A program made the translations under genes and the position numbers. From Lachnospiraceae bacterium (GTDB lineage Bacteria > Bacillota > Clostridia > Lachnospirales > Lachnospiraceae): a DNA stretch of 37,008 nt. Below, in pieces: positions 1 to 8,218 of this stretch. The number at the start of each line of letters is the position of its first letter. The stretch's first letter is position 1. Below the pieces are notes generated by a model. That model did not search any database, had not been told where the DNA came from, and was given only the letters and a program-made list of their open reading frames with translations. The DNA lies in the NCBI GenBank assembly GCA_024695665.1, contig JAILHT010000148.1, positions 1-37,008 on the forward strand. Reading direction: 5' to 3'.

Positions 1-309
1 TGTGTTGGTATCGTTAGCGGCCTGAGTTGCAAGCTCGTTCATTCTCTGGAGCATGCTGTGAACTTCGTTCAATGCACCTTCAGCTGTCTGTACGAGTGAA
101 ATACCGTCTTCAGCGTTGTCAGAAGCTTTGTTGAGACCACGAATCTGGCTTCTCATTTTCTCGGAAATTGAAAGGCCTGCTGCGTCATCTGCTGCACGGT
201 TGATTCTGTAACCTGAAGAAAGTTTCTCTGTTGACTTAGCCTGTGCGTTTGTTGTGATACCTAACTGTCTGTTGGCGTTCATCGCCTGCATGTTGTGCTG
301 TACTACCAT
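1..309 (-). CDS. Flagellin, N-terminal 103 residues (truncated by window edge)
   Basis: This is the start of a flagellin, the subunit polymerised outside the cell into the flagellar filament. The visible 103 codons run to the window edge without a stop. They begin [17 protein letters not shown] and contain the conserved D0/D1 segments [17 protein letters not shown] and [11 protein letters not shown], followed by a predicted helical stretch ending [12 protein letters not shown]. These are the hallmarks of the flagellin N-terminal domain (PF00669 family by recognition). The ATG at 309 is preceded by AAGGAGG at 318-324. The gene has its own promoters (437-464 and 503-531) and a leader with a GGA hairpin loop. 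Whether it is the major flagellin or one of several paralogues cannot be decided here. Confidence 0.97.
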   Translation of the reverse strand, partial: MVVQHNMQAMNANRQLGITTNAQAKSTEKLSSGYRINRAADDAAGLSISEKMRSQIRGLNKASDNAEDGISLVQTAEGALNEVHSMLQRMNELATQAANDTNT

Positions 310-338
310 AATAAATTCCTCCTTGAAATAAATATACT

Positions 339-354
339 GCAGCTTCCTTGCTGC
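339..354 (-). promoter_or_regulatory. Leader hairpin with GGA loop, candidate CsrA-binding site
   Basis: On the minus strand a GCAGC/GCTGC stem closes a six-base AAGGAA loop; the flanking T355-A338 pair extends it to 6 bp. A GGA in a hairpin loop is the known CsrA recognition element. The flagellin ribosome site (318-324, AAGGAGG) provides a second GGA about 25 nt downstream. This two-site layout resembles the Bacillus subtilis hag leader, where CsrA blocks translation and FliW relieves it. Function here is inferred; no csrA or fliW is in the window. Confidence 0.5.
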
Positions 355-436
355 ACCTCTTTTTCGACTTCTCTCCCCCGGCCGTACGCTCCTTCGGTTT
401 GAAATCAATAAAGTAACTTTTCTTGTTACTGATAAA

Positions 437-464
437 TATATCGGAACAAATCCCAGTTACTTTA
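437..464 (-). promoter_or_regulatory. Sigma-28 (SigD/FliA) type promoter of flagellin
   Basis: On the minus strand TAAA (461-464) is followed, after 15 bases plus one, by CCGATATA (437-444). This matches the flagellar sigma consensus TAAA-N15-GCCGATAT with one mismatch at the first -10 position. Predicted transcription starts near 430, giving an untranslated leader of about 120 nt. The position upstream of a flagellin gene strongly supports the call. Confidence 0.85.
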
Positions 465-502
465 TACCAAAAGATAATAAATTTTTTATTACCTTTGTAC
501 TA

Positions 503-531
503 ATTATAGACCCTAAAAATAAATCTGTCTA
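503..531 (-). promoter_or_regulatory. Second, sigma-A type promoter upstream of flagellin
   Basis: On the minus strand TAGACA (526-531, 5 of 6 to consensus) and TATAAT (503-508, perfect) are separated by 17 bases. It lies upstream of the sigma-28 promoter and directly after the degV stop codon, so the flagellin gene may be read from tandem promoters. The remaining bases of the 310-548 spacer show no open reading frame with a ribosome site. Confidence 0.6.
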
Positions 532-548
532 TTGTGAAATTTGTCTAA

Positions 549-1391
549 CTATTTCAATATGAAAAGTACACCAAGTGTTCCGGGACCACAGTGTGACGAG
601 ATTACAGCACCTGCCCTGGTCTCCGTTATCTCCTTAAATATTCCAAGATTTTCAAGGTATTCTCTAACCGAGTTCACGGTCGCTCTATCGCATCCTGAGT
701 GAGTTATAAACACTCTGTCACTCACGGCATTTTTTAAATCTTCCTCCATATCCTTCACATAATCCATGACAACTTTTTGCATCTTTCCACGATATTTTTT
801 CTCCGGATGCATTGCTCCGTCTGCAACAGCTATTCTGGGATGCAGTTTTAATGCGGACCCGAATATTGCGGCAAGGCCTGAGCATCTCCCTCCACGGTAG
901 AGATATGTGAGCGTATCCACCACAAAACTAGCTCTAACTTGTCCGCTTATCTTCTCTATCTCATCGACAATCTCAGCTCCGGTCTTTCCCTCTTCCGCCA
1001 TCTGTGCAGCCACCATAATCTGAAGTCCGATTCCGGTAGATAAACTTTTTGAATCAATCACAAATACCCTGTCTTCCATCTCAAGGTCTTCAGTTGCAAG
1101 TCTACAGTTGTTGAAACAGGCTGACATGGACTGTGAGATTGTAAATATAATGTATTCATCATTTGAATCTCTATCCAAAAGTTTTTCAACATCCTCCACG
1201 CTCGGAGCTGCTGTTTTCGGTGTCTCTCCATGCTCGTCGGACCACTTGTACAAATCATCCGGCGTTATATCCACGCCGTCCTTGTATTCGTCATCTCCGA
1301 GGCGAACATAGAGCGGTATTATTCTAATATTGTATTTTTCAATCAGTTCCGGTGACAGATCGCATGTGCTGTCCGATATTATTTTGACCAT
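549..1391 (-). CDS. DegV family fatty-acid-binding protein
   Basis: A 280-residue DegV-family protein. Family members (FakB in staphylococci) hold a fatty acid so that the kinase FakA can phosphorylate it for phospholipid synthesis; other members have no assigned role. The full length fits the family. Visible family features are the N-terminal IISDSTCDL, the TAAPS segment, the YRGGR motif in the middle and the C-terminal SSHCGPGTLG segment near the ligand head group. The ATG at 1391 has a GGGGAAAG ribosome site. It is the last gene of a three-gene run (2435-3574, 1408-2418, 549-1391) with 16-17 nt spacers. No fakA-like DAK gene is in the window, so the specific partner is unknown. Confidence 0.93.
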   Translation of the reverse strand: MVKIISDSTCDLSPELIEKYNIRIIPLYVRLGDDEYKDGVDITPDDLYKWSDEHGETPKTAAPSVEDVEKLLDRDSNDEYIIFTISQSMSACFNNCRLATEDLEMEDRVFVIDSKSLSTGIGLQIMVAAQMAEEGKTGAEIVDEIEKISGQVRASFVVDTLTYLYRGGRCSGLAAIFGSALKLHPRIAVADGAMHPEKKYRGKMQKVVMDYVKDMEEDLKNAVSDRVFITHSGCDRATVNSVREYLENLGIFKEITETRAGAVISSHCGPGTLGVLFILK

Positions 1392-1407
1392 TTTCTTTCC
1401 CCGTTTC

Positions 1408-2418
1408 TCATATTTTCTTATTTATTCTTTTTTCTATATTTTCCTCCAGATTTCTGTGAAAAAACATAAGATCGTAGAGGTGATAATCCCCTGCTGCAAA
1501 AAGCCCCGAAGAATTGTACAACTCATCCTGACCTTCAATATCCGTGACAATGAGTTTACCGGTTTCGGTGTCTATGTATGCCCCACAATAACAAGGAATT
1601 TCCTCTGTTATGTTTCCGTCGGTATCTGTCACAACATAACCTTTATTCGTACTCTTTGCGGCCACGGCTCCGTCGGTGGTCCAATTCAATGGATTGATTG
1701 AGTATTCCTTTTGTCCGGCGAGATTGGCTCTCTCGTCATAGGCATTAAAACTTATTATAACCCCGGTGTCATCCTCACCCTCGGCCATCTTTAGTTTTGG
1801 ATTTGCCTTAAGATAATCCTCTGTAACAGGCATTCCAATGACATACGAAGCTACAATCATGTCGCTGTACTCACTGTCATCTCCAAATTCTGCCAGAAGT
1901 TTTAATATCATTTCCGCTCCCTGAGAATATCCGAACAAAACGACAGGTCTTTTTTCATTGCAGTTTTCAATATAATATATCCAGGCCTCTCTTATATCGG
2001 AGTAAGCAAGATCCATATACTCCTTCATCTCCTCTGACCCTGACACCTCATAATCCACAATACCGTCGGAATCCAGATAGCATCCCATGGTCGCCTGCCT
2101 GTAATAAGGCGAATAGATATTTGTCAGGTTTGCCATTATCTGTGACTCCATGGCCAGAGTTTTTACAAACCTGATATTGTCTTCTTCACTTACAAGAGTC
2201 TCGTTCCCGGGTGTTGTGTTTTTTAAATTTACTGTCGGAAGTATAAAAAAAGTATCCGCCTCATACTCTGCTGTTTCGGGCTTTGATACCCAAAATTCAT
2301 CGTTCGAATAATCCGGTTCTTTTGAGGTTTCTGTTTCATTCGATGTTTTACAACCGCAAAAAACACCTGCCGTGAGCACAATTGTCAAAAGGAAGGTCAA
2401 CATTCGAAGTTTTTTCAT
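1408..2418 (-). CDS. Lipoprotein with alpha/beta-hydrolase fold, DUF3089-like
   Basis: A 336-residue exported lipoprotein. The N-terminus MKKLRMLTFLLTIVLTAG is a signal peptide that ends at FCGC, where C23 is the likely lipidated cysteine. The mature part contains ADTFFILPT (about residues 54-61) and the nucleophile elbow GYSQG with S165, as in DUF3089 serine hydrolases. The substrate is not predictable; an ester or lipid-like substrate outside the membrane is an inference. The ribosome site GGAGGGGAG lies just before the ATG. It sits between an rRNA methyltransferase and degV, 16 nt from each, so it is probably cotranscribed. The family call rests on the nucleophile elbow and overall layout, not on a profile search. 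Confidence 0.75.
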   Translation of the reverse strand: MKKLRMLTFLLTIVLTAGVFCGCKTSNETETSKEPDYSNDEFWVSKPETAEYEADTFFILPTVNLKNTTPGNETLVSEEDNIRFVKTLAMESQIMANLTNIYSPYYRQATMGCYLDSDGIVDYEVSGSEEMKEYMDLAYSDIREAWIYYIENCNEKRPVVLFGYSQGAEMILKLLAEFGDDSEYSDMIVASYVIGMPVTEDYLKANPKLKMAEGEDDTGVIISFNAYDERANLAGQKEYSINPLNWTTDGAVAAKSTNKGYVVTDTDGNITEEIPCYCGAYIDTETGKLIVTDIEGQDELYNSSGLFAAGDYHLYDLMFFHRNLEENIEKRINKKI

Positions 2419-2434
2419 TATTCTCCCCTCCGCA

Positions 2435-3574
2435 CTACTGTCTCGTCAATGAAACCACACATTCAATATGTTCAGAAAAAGGAAACATATCCACAGGCTG
2501 AATCCTGTCTACCTCATATCCCTTCGATGTGAAATATTTGAGGTTGTCCTTCAATGTAACCGGATTGCAGGAAATATAGACAACTCTGTCTGGGGCAAGC
2601 TTTATGACAGAACTCATAAATGCCTTGTCACTTCCCGCTCTCGGCGGATCCATAAACACTGTGTCTATGTGTTTTTTCTCCTCCGCCAATCTAACCATAA
2701 ATTCTCCGGCATCAGCCTTATAAAAGGATATATTTGAAACTTTATTCTTCGATGCATTTTTCTTGGCATCGGAAACTGCAGAAGGATTGAGTTCCACACT
2801 TATCACATTTTTGCAGTAATCGGATGCCACAATACCTATTGTACCGATTCCGGAATAGGCATCTATTATGACTTCGCTTCCGCTCAATCCGGCATATTCA
2901 ATCGCCGTTCCATAGAGTTTTTCCGTCTGAATCGAGTTTACCTGATAGAAAGAATTTGGCGAGATGATAAACTTTTTTCCGCAGAGTTCATCAGTTATAA
3001 ATCCCCCTCCGTAGACTGTAATATTTCTCTCGCCGAGAACCATACTGTCACTTCTTGTATTCACATTCATGACCACCGTTGTGATCTCCGGATGAAGTTT
3101 TCTAAGTGCCTTTACAAAGTTATTTTTTGACGGAAATACCGGCGAACTGATAACAAGCACAACCATGACCTCTCCCGTCTTAAACCCTCGTCTTACGAGC
3201 ACATGACGAAGAAGCCCCCTTCCGCTGTCCTCGTTATAAGGTCTGATTTTAAATGAAGGCAGGAGATTGTGGATGTCCCTTATTATTATTCTTGATATCT
3301 CGTCCTCAATCTGGCAGGTCTCTATATCGACAATCCGATGCGATCTGCTCTCATACACTCCGGATACAATGCCTTTTCCCTTCACGAATCCAAAGGCAGC
3401 CTGCACCTTGTTCCTATAGTGATAAGGGTCATCCATCCCCTTTATCTTTTCAACCTTTGCAAAGCCTCCCAAAAGTTCTTCAACTTTTTTCTGCTTTATC
3501 TCAAGCTGTTTTTCATAGTCGGTTCCCTGCAGGTTGCAACCGCCACATTTATTTTTGTATTTACAAACTTCCAT
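2435..3574 (-). CDS. 23S rRNA (uracil-C5)-methyltransferase, RumA/RlmD/TrmA family
   Basis: A 379-residue SAM-dependent RNA uracil-C5 methyltransferase. The N-terminal cysteines C4, C10 and C13 in a CX5CGGC pattern, with a later cysteine near residue 87 (ETCQIED), form the [4Fe-4S] site typical of RumA-type enzymes. The SAM motif is DAYSGIGTIG, the catalytic region is DPPRAGSDK followed by YISCNPVTL with the nucleophilic cysteine, and the family end motif is HIECVVSL. The protein is shorter than many relatives and starts directly at the cluster region, so the usual N-terminal TRAM domain is absent. Target position (U1939 or U747 type, or tRNA U54) cannot be read from sequence. It heads the run leading to the lipoprotein and degV; the ribosome site is weak. 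Confidence 0.93.
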   Translation of the reverse strand: MEVCKYKNKCGGCNLQGTDYEKQLEIKQKKVEELLGGFAKVEKIKGMDDPYHYRNKVQAAFGFVKGKGIVSGVYESRSHRIVDIETCQIEDEISRIIIRDIHNLLPSFKIRPYNEDSGRGLLRHVLVRRGFKTGEVMVVLVISSPVFPSKNNFVKALRKLHPEITTVVMNVNTRSDSMVLGERNITVYGGGFITDELCGKKFIISPNSFYQVNSIQTEKLYGTAIEYAGLSGSEVIIDAYSGIGTIGIVASDYCKNVISVELNPSAVSDAKKNASKNKVSNISFYKADAGEFMVRLAEEKKHIDTVFMDPPRAGSDKAFMSSVIKLAPDRVVYISCNPVTLKDNLKYFTSKGYEVDRIQPVDMFPFSEHIECVVSLTRQ

Positions 3575-3597
3575 AAAAATCTAACTTTCAAATCATA

Positions 3598-4188
3598 CTA
3601 ATAATCAAAAACATATCTCTCGTATGCGTTTATTATTTTTGTATTGTTGTATATGCTCTCCCTCGGTATATTCGGCCCGTAATTCATATGCACATGTCCG
3701 TGGAGGAAATATTTCGGCTCATATATATCAAGAATCTTTTCAAAAACTTCAAAGCCTTTATGCGGAAGATCCTCACCGTCAGAATGTCCTGCCGCAGGTG
3801 AATGTGTGACAAGAACATCAAACCCTCCGCTCATCTTGAGTTTGATTCGCTGTTTCTTGAATCTTCTCTCCATCTCTTTTTCGGTGTACTGGTATGTTCC
3901 CTTTTTGTATTTCATGGAACCGCCGAGTCCGAAAAACCTCACGCCTTTATAGGTATAAACCTTATCCTCTATGCAAATGCATCCCTCGGGTGGCTTGTCC
4001 TCATATTTATCATCATGATTGCCGTGTACATACAAAAGCGGAAGACATGTCATCGTCTCCAAAAATGTGAGATACTCCGCTTTCAGATCTCCGCAGGATA
4101 CTATTATATCGATATCGTCGAACTTCTTCTTGTCGAAATAATCCCAGAAATACTCGGATTCAATATCTGCAATGGTCAAAATCTTCAT
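3598..4188 (-). CDS. Calcineurin-like metallophosphoesterase
   Basis: A 196-residue single-domain metallophosphoesterase. Metal-binding motifs in order are D8-x-E10 (ADIES), GD at 33-34 (SCGDLK), GNHD at 56-59 (VHGNHDD), THSP (LVTHSP) and GHVH near the C-terminus. The first motif normally reads DxH; here the His is Glu, which may change metal preference or activity. The substrate is unknown (phosphodiester or nucleotide possible). It lies 7 nt downstream of the ParB-BMP fusion gene and is probably translated from the same message. A putative AAGGA lies rather far (about 13 nt) from the ATG, so translation may be coupled to the gene upstream. Confidence 0.88.
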   Translation of the reverse strand: MKILTIADIESEYFWDYFDKKKFDDIDIIVSCGDLKAEYLTFLETMTCLPLLYVHGNHDDKYEDKPPEGCICIEDKVYTYKGVRFFGLGGSMKYKKGTYQYTEKEMERRFKKQRIKLKMSGGFDVLVTHSPAAGHSDGEDLPHKGFEVFEKILDIYEPKYFLHGHVHMNYGPNIPRESIYNNTKIINAYERYVFDY

Positions 4189-4195
4189 ACTTCTG

Positions 4196-6094
4196 TTATA
4201 TTCCTTTCTTTCCCGGAAGTCCCTGTTTCTCTATTACAGGTCTGGCCCAATCGGTGAGTTTTTCAACCTTAGGTATCTCGCCTACAACATTGTCCGCGAG
4301 CCAGTCCATGCTCAAAACCTCCCATGGTTCCATCTCTTCCTTGCTGTTGTGAACTAACCCTGTCTGAGAATAAAGCTGTCCGGAAAACAGCTTAAACTGT
4401 CCGCTCTTTATAGTCTCTTTCAAAAGTCCCAACAGTCGTATAGTTCCCTCCGGAAGGTTGTTTGAATAAAAGACATCGATTACATTTGCCGACATGCCCC
4501 ACCAATAATTGACAGACTTGTAAGTCTCATCCTGCTTCCAGGTTCCGTCAAATATAGTGCTTATAAGCTGCTCGTAAAAATGTCCCCAGTTGTACACAGG
4601 CATGGCGAGGTTTTTACTCTCTTTGCCATAATCGTATGTGAACAGTCCGAAATGCTGTTTACCTCTTTCCGGTATATACATATCCACTCCGGAGACACAT
4701 GCGGGATTTACCTTTGCTATATTCTTATTTACATCGACACCTTTTAAAGTCGACCATTCAAGGTAGACCTTGGCCCTAGGATTCACCATTTTAGCGCCAT
4801 AGGCAAAAGCATTTATATGCGCTATTACACCAAACAGAGGATAGTCTGCAACATAAGATATCCTGTCATTGTGTGCCATGGCACCTGCAACTGCTCCGAG
4901 TATGAATTTTGCCTCGTGAAGTCTCGCATAATAATGCCTTATATACTGATGCGAGGAATTCAAAGAACAGTTTAAAATCTTCACTTCAGGATGCGCTATT
5001 GCCGCCTTTACACTGGCCTCCGCAAATATCGGGCTTGTAGTAAATATTACATCGCACCCTTTTTTTATGGCATCCTCAAGAACCGAAGAGATATTTGTCT
5101 CGTCGACATTTTCATAGGAAATAGTTTCCAGTCCGTCAAATCTGTTGTCGACATGCCATCTTCCCAGTTCATGATTGTATGTCCAGGAGCTTGATGCCGG
5201 TGTCTTAACATACACAAAAGCGGCCTTTAAAGTCTTCTTTCCGAGAAGTTTTGTGAACATTGTGACCGTGGCATCCGTCGGATCCATCTTGAGTTCAACA
5301 TCGTCTACCTGCTCGAGAAGGGCTATTTCTTTCCAGCTCTTTACGATCAGTTCATTTAAAGCATCTCCGGAGATAGCTTTTATCTCATCGTAATCATAAA
5401 TTCCAAGGAATGCCAAAAACGCATCGGCCATTGTGACATGCTTTAATTGTCCTCCGTTCTGTCTTACAACCGCCGTTGAAAACTGATAAAAGACAGACTG
5501 GAATACCTTTTTGTCCTCTGTATCCCACACTTCGCCGGGTTTTTTCCCAACTGCCGCCTGAAGTTTCACATACTGCCCTTCTTTTGAAAAGACTACATTG
5601 TGAAGACCGGCATATCTGTAAAAATCCACGAACTCATAATATATCTTTATTCTTTTATCATCGCTCTTCTGCGGAAGAATTCTGGTCACCGTACCCGATA
5701 TCTCGGCAGCTCCGAAATATTTCATCACGCTGACTCTCTTATTTCCCTCAACGACATAGAATTCGTTCAGATACTCCACCGCCACTATAGAATCGTGGAT
5801 TCCCTCCACCTGATGTGCTGTCGCAAGAAGGCTCCATTTTGTTCCAAACTCTGATTCCTCGTCCATAATAGGCATGAAATTTGCCGCGAAGGACATACAT
5901 CTTCCCTCATATTTTGTTCCGGCGATCTGATCCATCGGAATCTGCACAAGACCTAACGATTCCTGTCCCAGAATCTCTGTGTGCGAAAGAATTGAATCCA
6001 GCGATTTCAAAGTCGGAGTCTGTCCGATCTGCAATCTGTACTGGTATTCTTTCTTTCCTTCTTTTAATGCTCTTCTGTAATCATCTGCTCCCAT
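4196..6094 (-). CDS. Cytoplasmic ParB-like / BMP (Med/PnrA-type) fusion protein
   Basis: A 632-residue protein with two recognisable parts. Residues about 45-140 resemble the ParB/sulfiredoxin fold: LGLVQIPMDQI, then HDSIVAVEYL and the signature VVEGNKRVSVMKYFGA (EGNKR at 116-120). Residues about 288-600 resemble the BMP/Med family of periplasmic-binding-fold proteins (AAFVYVKTP, SWTYNHELGRW, a long C-terminal lobe with VYNWGHFYEQ). Between them is a mostly helical linker without a clear family. There is no signal peptide or lipobox, unlike nucleoside-binding BMP lipoproteins, so it should be cytoplasmic like B. subtilis Med. No ABC permease or ATPase is nearby. It lies 51 nt after a sensor kinase gene and 7 nt before a phosphoesterase. 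A cytoplasmic ligand sensor is an inference. Confidence 0.82.
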   Translation of the reverse strand: MGADDYRRALKEGKKEYQYRLQIGQTPTLKSLDSILSHTEILGQESLGLVQIPMDQIAGTKYEGRCMSFAANFMPIMDEESEFGTKWSLLATAHQVEGIHDSIVAVEYLNEFYVVEGNKRVSVMKYFGAAEISGTVTRILPQKSDDKRIKIYYEFVDFYRYAGLHNVVFSKEGQYVKLQAAVGKKPGEVWDTEDKKVFQSVFYQFSTAVVRQNGGQLKHVTMADAFLAFLGIYDYDEIKAISGDALNELIVKSWKEIALLEQVDDVELKMDPTDATVTMFTKLLGKKTLKAAFVYVKTPASSSWTYNHELGRWHVDNRFDGLETISYENVDETNISSVLEDAIKKGCDVIFTTSPIFAEASVKAAIAHPEVKILNCSLNSSHQYIRHYYARLHEAKFILGAVAGAMAHNDRISYVADYPLFGVIAHINAFAYGAKMVNPRAKVYLEWSTLKGVDVNKNIAKVNPACVSGVDMYIPERGKQHFGLFTYDYGKESKNLAMPVYNWGHFYEQLISTIFDGTWKQDETYKSVNYWWGMSANVIDVFYSNNLPEGTIRLLGLLKETIKSGQFKLFSGQLYSQTGLVHNSKEEMEPWEVLSMDWLADNVVGEIPKVEKLTDWARPVIEKQGLPGKKGI

Positions 6095-6145
6095 ATCGTA
6101 TCCTCTTATATCTCTGTGGCAGGAACCCTTTTTACAAATAAATTA

Positions 6146-7423
6146 TCATTCTTTGATCTCATGATTCAAAGGGATTCTGATTGTAACCGTTGTTCCCTTG
6201 TCTTCTTCCATATTGATGGTAACAGTTCCTTCGCAAAAGGACTCAATTCTGTCGGTAACGTTTTTTATACCTATACCCTTGTGTTCACCAACTCTGATTT
6301 CCTCAGACGGCTTTCCTTTTCCGTTATCTTGAACTATTATAATATGTTCATTGACATCCCGATAGGCTTTTATCCATATATGCCCATCCTTCATACCTCT
6401 GACGCCATGTCTCACAGCATTTTCTACCATCGGTTGAATAGTTAACGGAGGAATCATATAACCTCCGTCCTCTATATCATATGTAATCTCCAGATACGGA
6501 AATCTCAGTTTTTCAATATCCAGATAGAACTTTACATGTTCTATTTCCTTGTCAATATCCACGTACTTCGTGCCGTTTGCAGACGACTCAAGACTCTTTC
6601 TCAGATAGTTTGAAAACTCAACTATCGTGTCCCCCGCTGTCTTTGGATCAACCTGGCAAAGTCTGTATATTACATTCAAAGTATTATATATAAAATGCGG
6701 TTGAATCTGGGATATCATCAGTTCATCTTTTTTCTGTTCCAGCTCCTCCCCCTGCTTTTTTATTATCTCATTGTTTCGCTGGACATAATAGTATAAAAGA
6801 CATGTGGCAAGTGCCATCATTATCGTTAAGTTCATTCTGTTTCCGGATGTGACTATATCCATTATCGCACCGATTCCAAGTTCTAAGACTATAGAGTAAA
6901 GAATTACCCTCTCAAGATTTGTCTGCTCCTTCCAAAGTTTTGCAGCAAATATACTGTACAGGCAGACATATACAAAGCTTATTACATTGGCAGTCTCAAA
7001 TAGTGGTCCCTTTCCGACAGTACCGGTCTCCGTTATATAAAAAGCTAATCCGGTCCTTATCGAAACCAAGTATATAATGACATTTATACAGGCAGGAACA
7101 TAAAAAAGATATTTCTCAAGTCCCTTTTTTTTCGGCCTTATAAGAACACTTCCGAGAAGAACCACAACACTCGGTTTTAGTATGCATCCTATGGTCGTTG
7201 CAAAAAAATTGAGCGTTCCAAGATTTTCAATTCTGTTTATCTCAAGATATTCGTCCTGAAAATCACATACGGACTGAAGCAGAATCACCACAAACATGAC
7301 ACGCATCTGGAACAACTCTTTTTTCCCCATGCTTTTACTGTACATGGATATAAGCAAAATACTGATTAGTGCTATTACAAGGACATAATGCACAACTATA
7401 TATGAAAGAATAAAGTCCGTCAT
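6146..7423 (-). CDS. Membrane sensor histidine kinase, LytS/YesM type
   Basis: A 425-residue sensor kinase. Residues about 1-215 are largely hydrophobic and hold some six to seven membrane segments with short loops, so the stimulus is probably sensed in or near the membrane. A coiled segment (EELEQKKDEL) leads to the His_kinase domain (PF06580 type) with the phospho-acceptor H243 in QPHFIYN, followed by the ATPase domain with N box ENAVRHG and G boxes DNGKGK and KGIGIKN. The start overlaps the stop of the response regulator gene by 4 nt (ATGA), so the two are translationally coupled. The partner is a SARP-type regulator rather than the LytTR or AraC type often seen with this kinase class. The signal is unknown. 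Confidence 0.95.
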   Translation of the reverse strand: MTDFILSYIVVHYVLVIALISILLISMYSKSMGKKELFQMRVMFVVILLQSVCDFQDEYLEINRIENLGTLNFFATTIGCILKPSVVVLLGSVLIRPKKKGLEKYLFYVPACINVIIYLVSIRTGLAFYITETGTVGKGPLFETANVISFVYVCLYSIFAAKLWKEQTNLERVILYSIVLELGIGAIMDIVTSGNRMNLTIMMALATCLLYYYVQRNNEIIKKQGEELEQKKDELMISQIQPHFIYNTLNVIYRLCQVDPKTAGDTIVEFSNYLRKSLESSANGTKYVDIDKEIEHVKFYLDIEKLRFPYLEITYDIEDGGYMIPPLTIQPMVENAVRHGVRGMKDGHIWIKAYRDVNEHIIIVQDNGKGKPSEEIRVGEHKGIGIKNVTDRIESFCEGTVTINMEEDKGTTVTIRIPLNHEIKE

Positions 7424-8190
7424 TTTCCCTCTCCGTATTTAAAATGCAATTCGCTGTTGGTGTCCTCAGCCCACGAATACTGAGTCATATATTCGCCGTT
7501 GTACATATCCTCATCATTCCAAAAATCGCAGTCGACCTTATTTATATTAAGCCCGAGTACCCCTCTCTGATGAACTATCGCATCCTCGCAGCCGGCTTTT
7601 TTGAAAGTGTCGAGCACATCTCTTCTAAGGCTCTTAAAATACTCAGGATGTTCTCCGTCCTCCCAGAGCATAGCTGAAATCTGTGCATTTGAACACAGTG
7701 CACCTTTTCTGTCTGCGAGAATGGCAACAATTTCTTTTGACATGCTGTAGGAAAATCCGGCGGGTATATTGTCTATAAATACCTCAAAGTTTCCAAAGCA
7801 CTGAAGACGAACCCTCTTTTTTGCTTCCTTCTCCACGGAAAATCTCAAAATCTTTAACTGATGCTCTATGGCATCCGCCGTTATAGGTTTTATCAGATAG
7901 CCACTGCAGTCGTTATCAAAAGCATCAAGCGCATAATTGCTGTATGCCGTAGTCATTATCACATTTAACTTCGGCCATTTTTCTCTCATCTTTTTGCCGA
8001 GAGTTATCCCATCCATTAGTGGCATATCAATGTCGAGAAAAGCCACATCCACTTTGTGAGTATTGACATATTCAAGGGCTTCCAGCGAGTCATCAAAACC
8101 TTTTATCTTGTCTATCTCTTTTATTCTTCTGCAATTGTCCATTATAAGATCCAGAGACAACTGCTCATCATCAACACAAACTACCTTCAT
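7420..8190 (-). CDS. Response regulator: receiver plus SARP/BTAD-type DNA-binding domain
   Basis: A 256-residue response regulator. The receiver covers residues 1-120 with acidic pair D7/D8, phospho-acceptor D53 (FLDIDMP), T80/T81 and K101. The C-terminal part from about 127 (LQCFGNFEVFIDN) continues with SKEIVAILADRKG and ISAMLWED, the pattern of the OmpR-like winged helix in SARP (BTAD) regulators; the full TPR-like BTAD domain seems shortened. SARPs are known to bind direct repeats of about 11-nt period close to the -10 element. Such a repeat lies just upstream of this gene (8232-8253), which suggests autoregulation. It is first in the unit with the kinase. The ribosome site is GGACGGAG. 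Confidence 0.92.
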   Translation of the reverse strand: MKVVCVDDEQLSLDLIMDNCRRIKEIDKIKGFDDSLEALEYVNTHKVDVAFLDIDMPLMDGITLGKKMREKWPKLNVIMTTAYSNYALDAFDNDCSGYLIKPITADAIEHQLKILRFSVEKEAKKRVRLQCFGNFEVFIDNIPAGFSYSMSKEIVAILADRKGALCSNAQISAMLWEDGEHPEYFKSLRRDVLDTFKKAGCEDAIVHQRGVLGLNINKVDCDFWNDEDMYNGEYMTQYSWAEDTNSELHFKYGEGK

Positions 8191-8218
8191 ATCTGTCTCC
8201 GTCCAAAAAATTTCTTAT

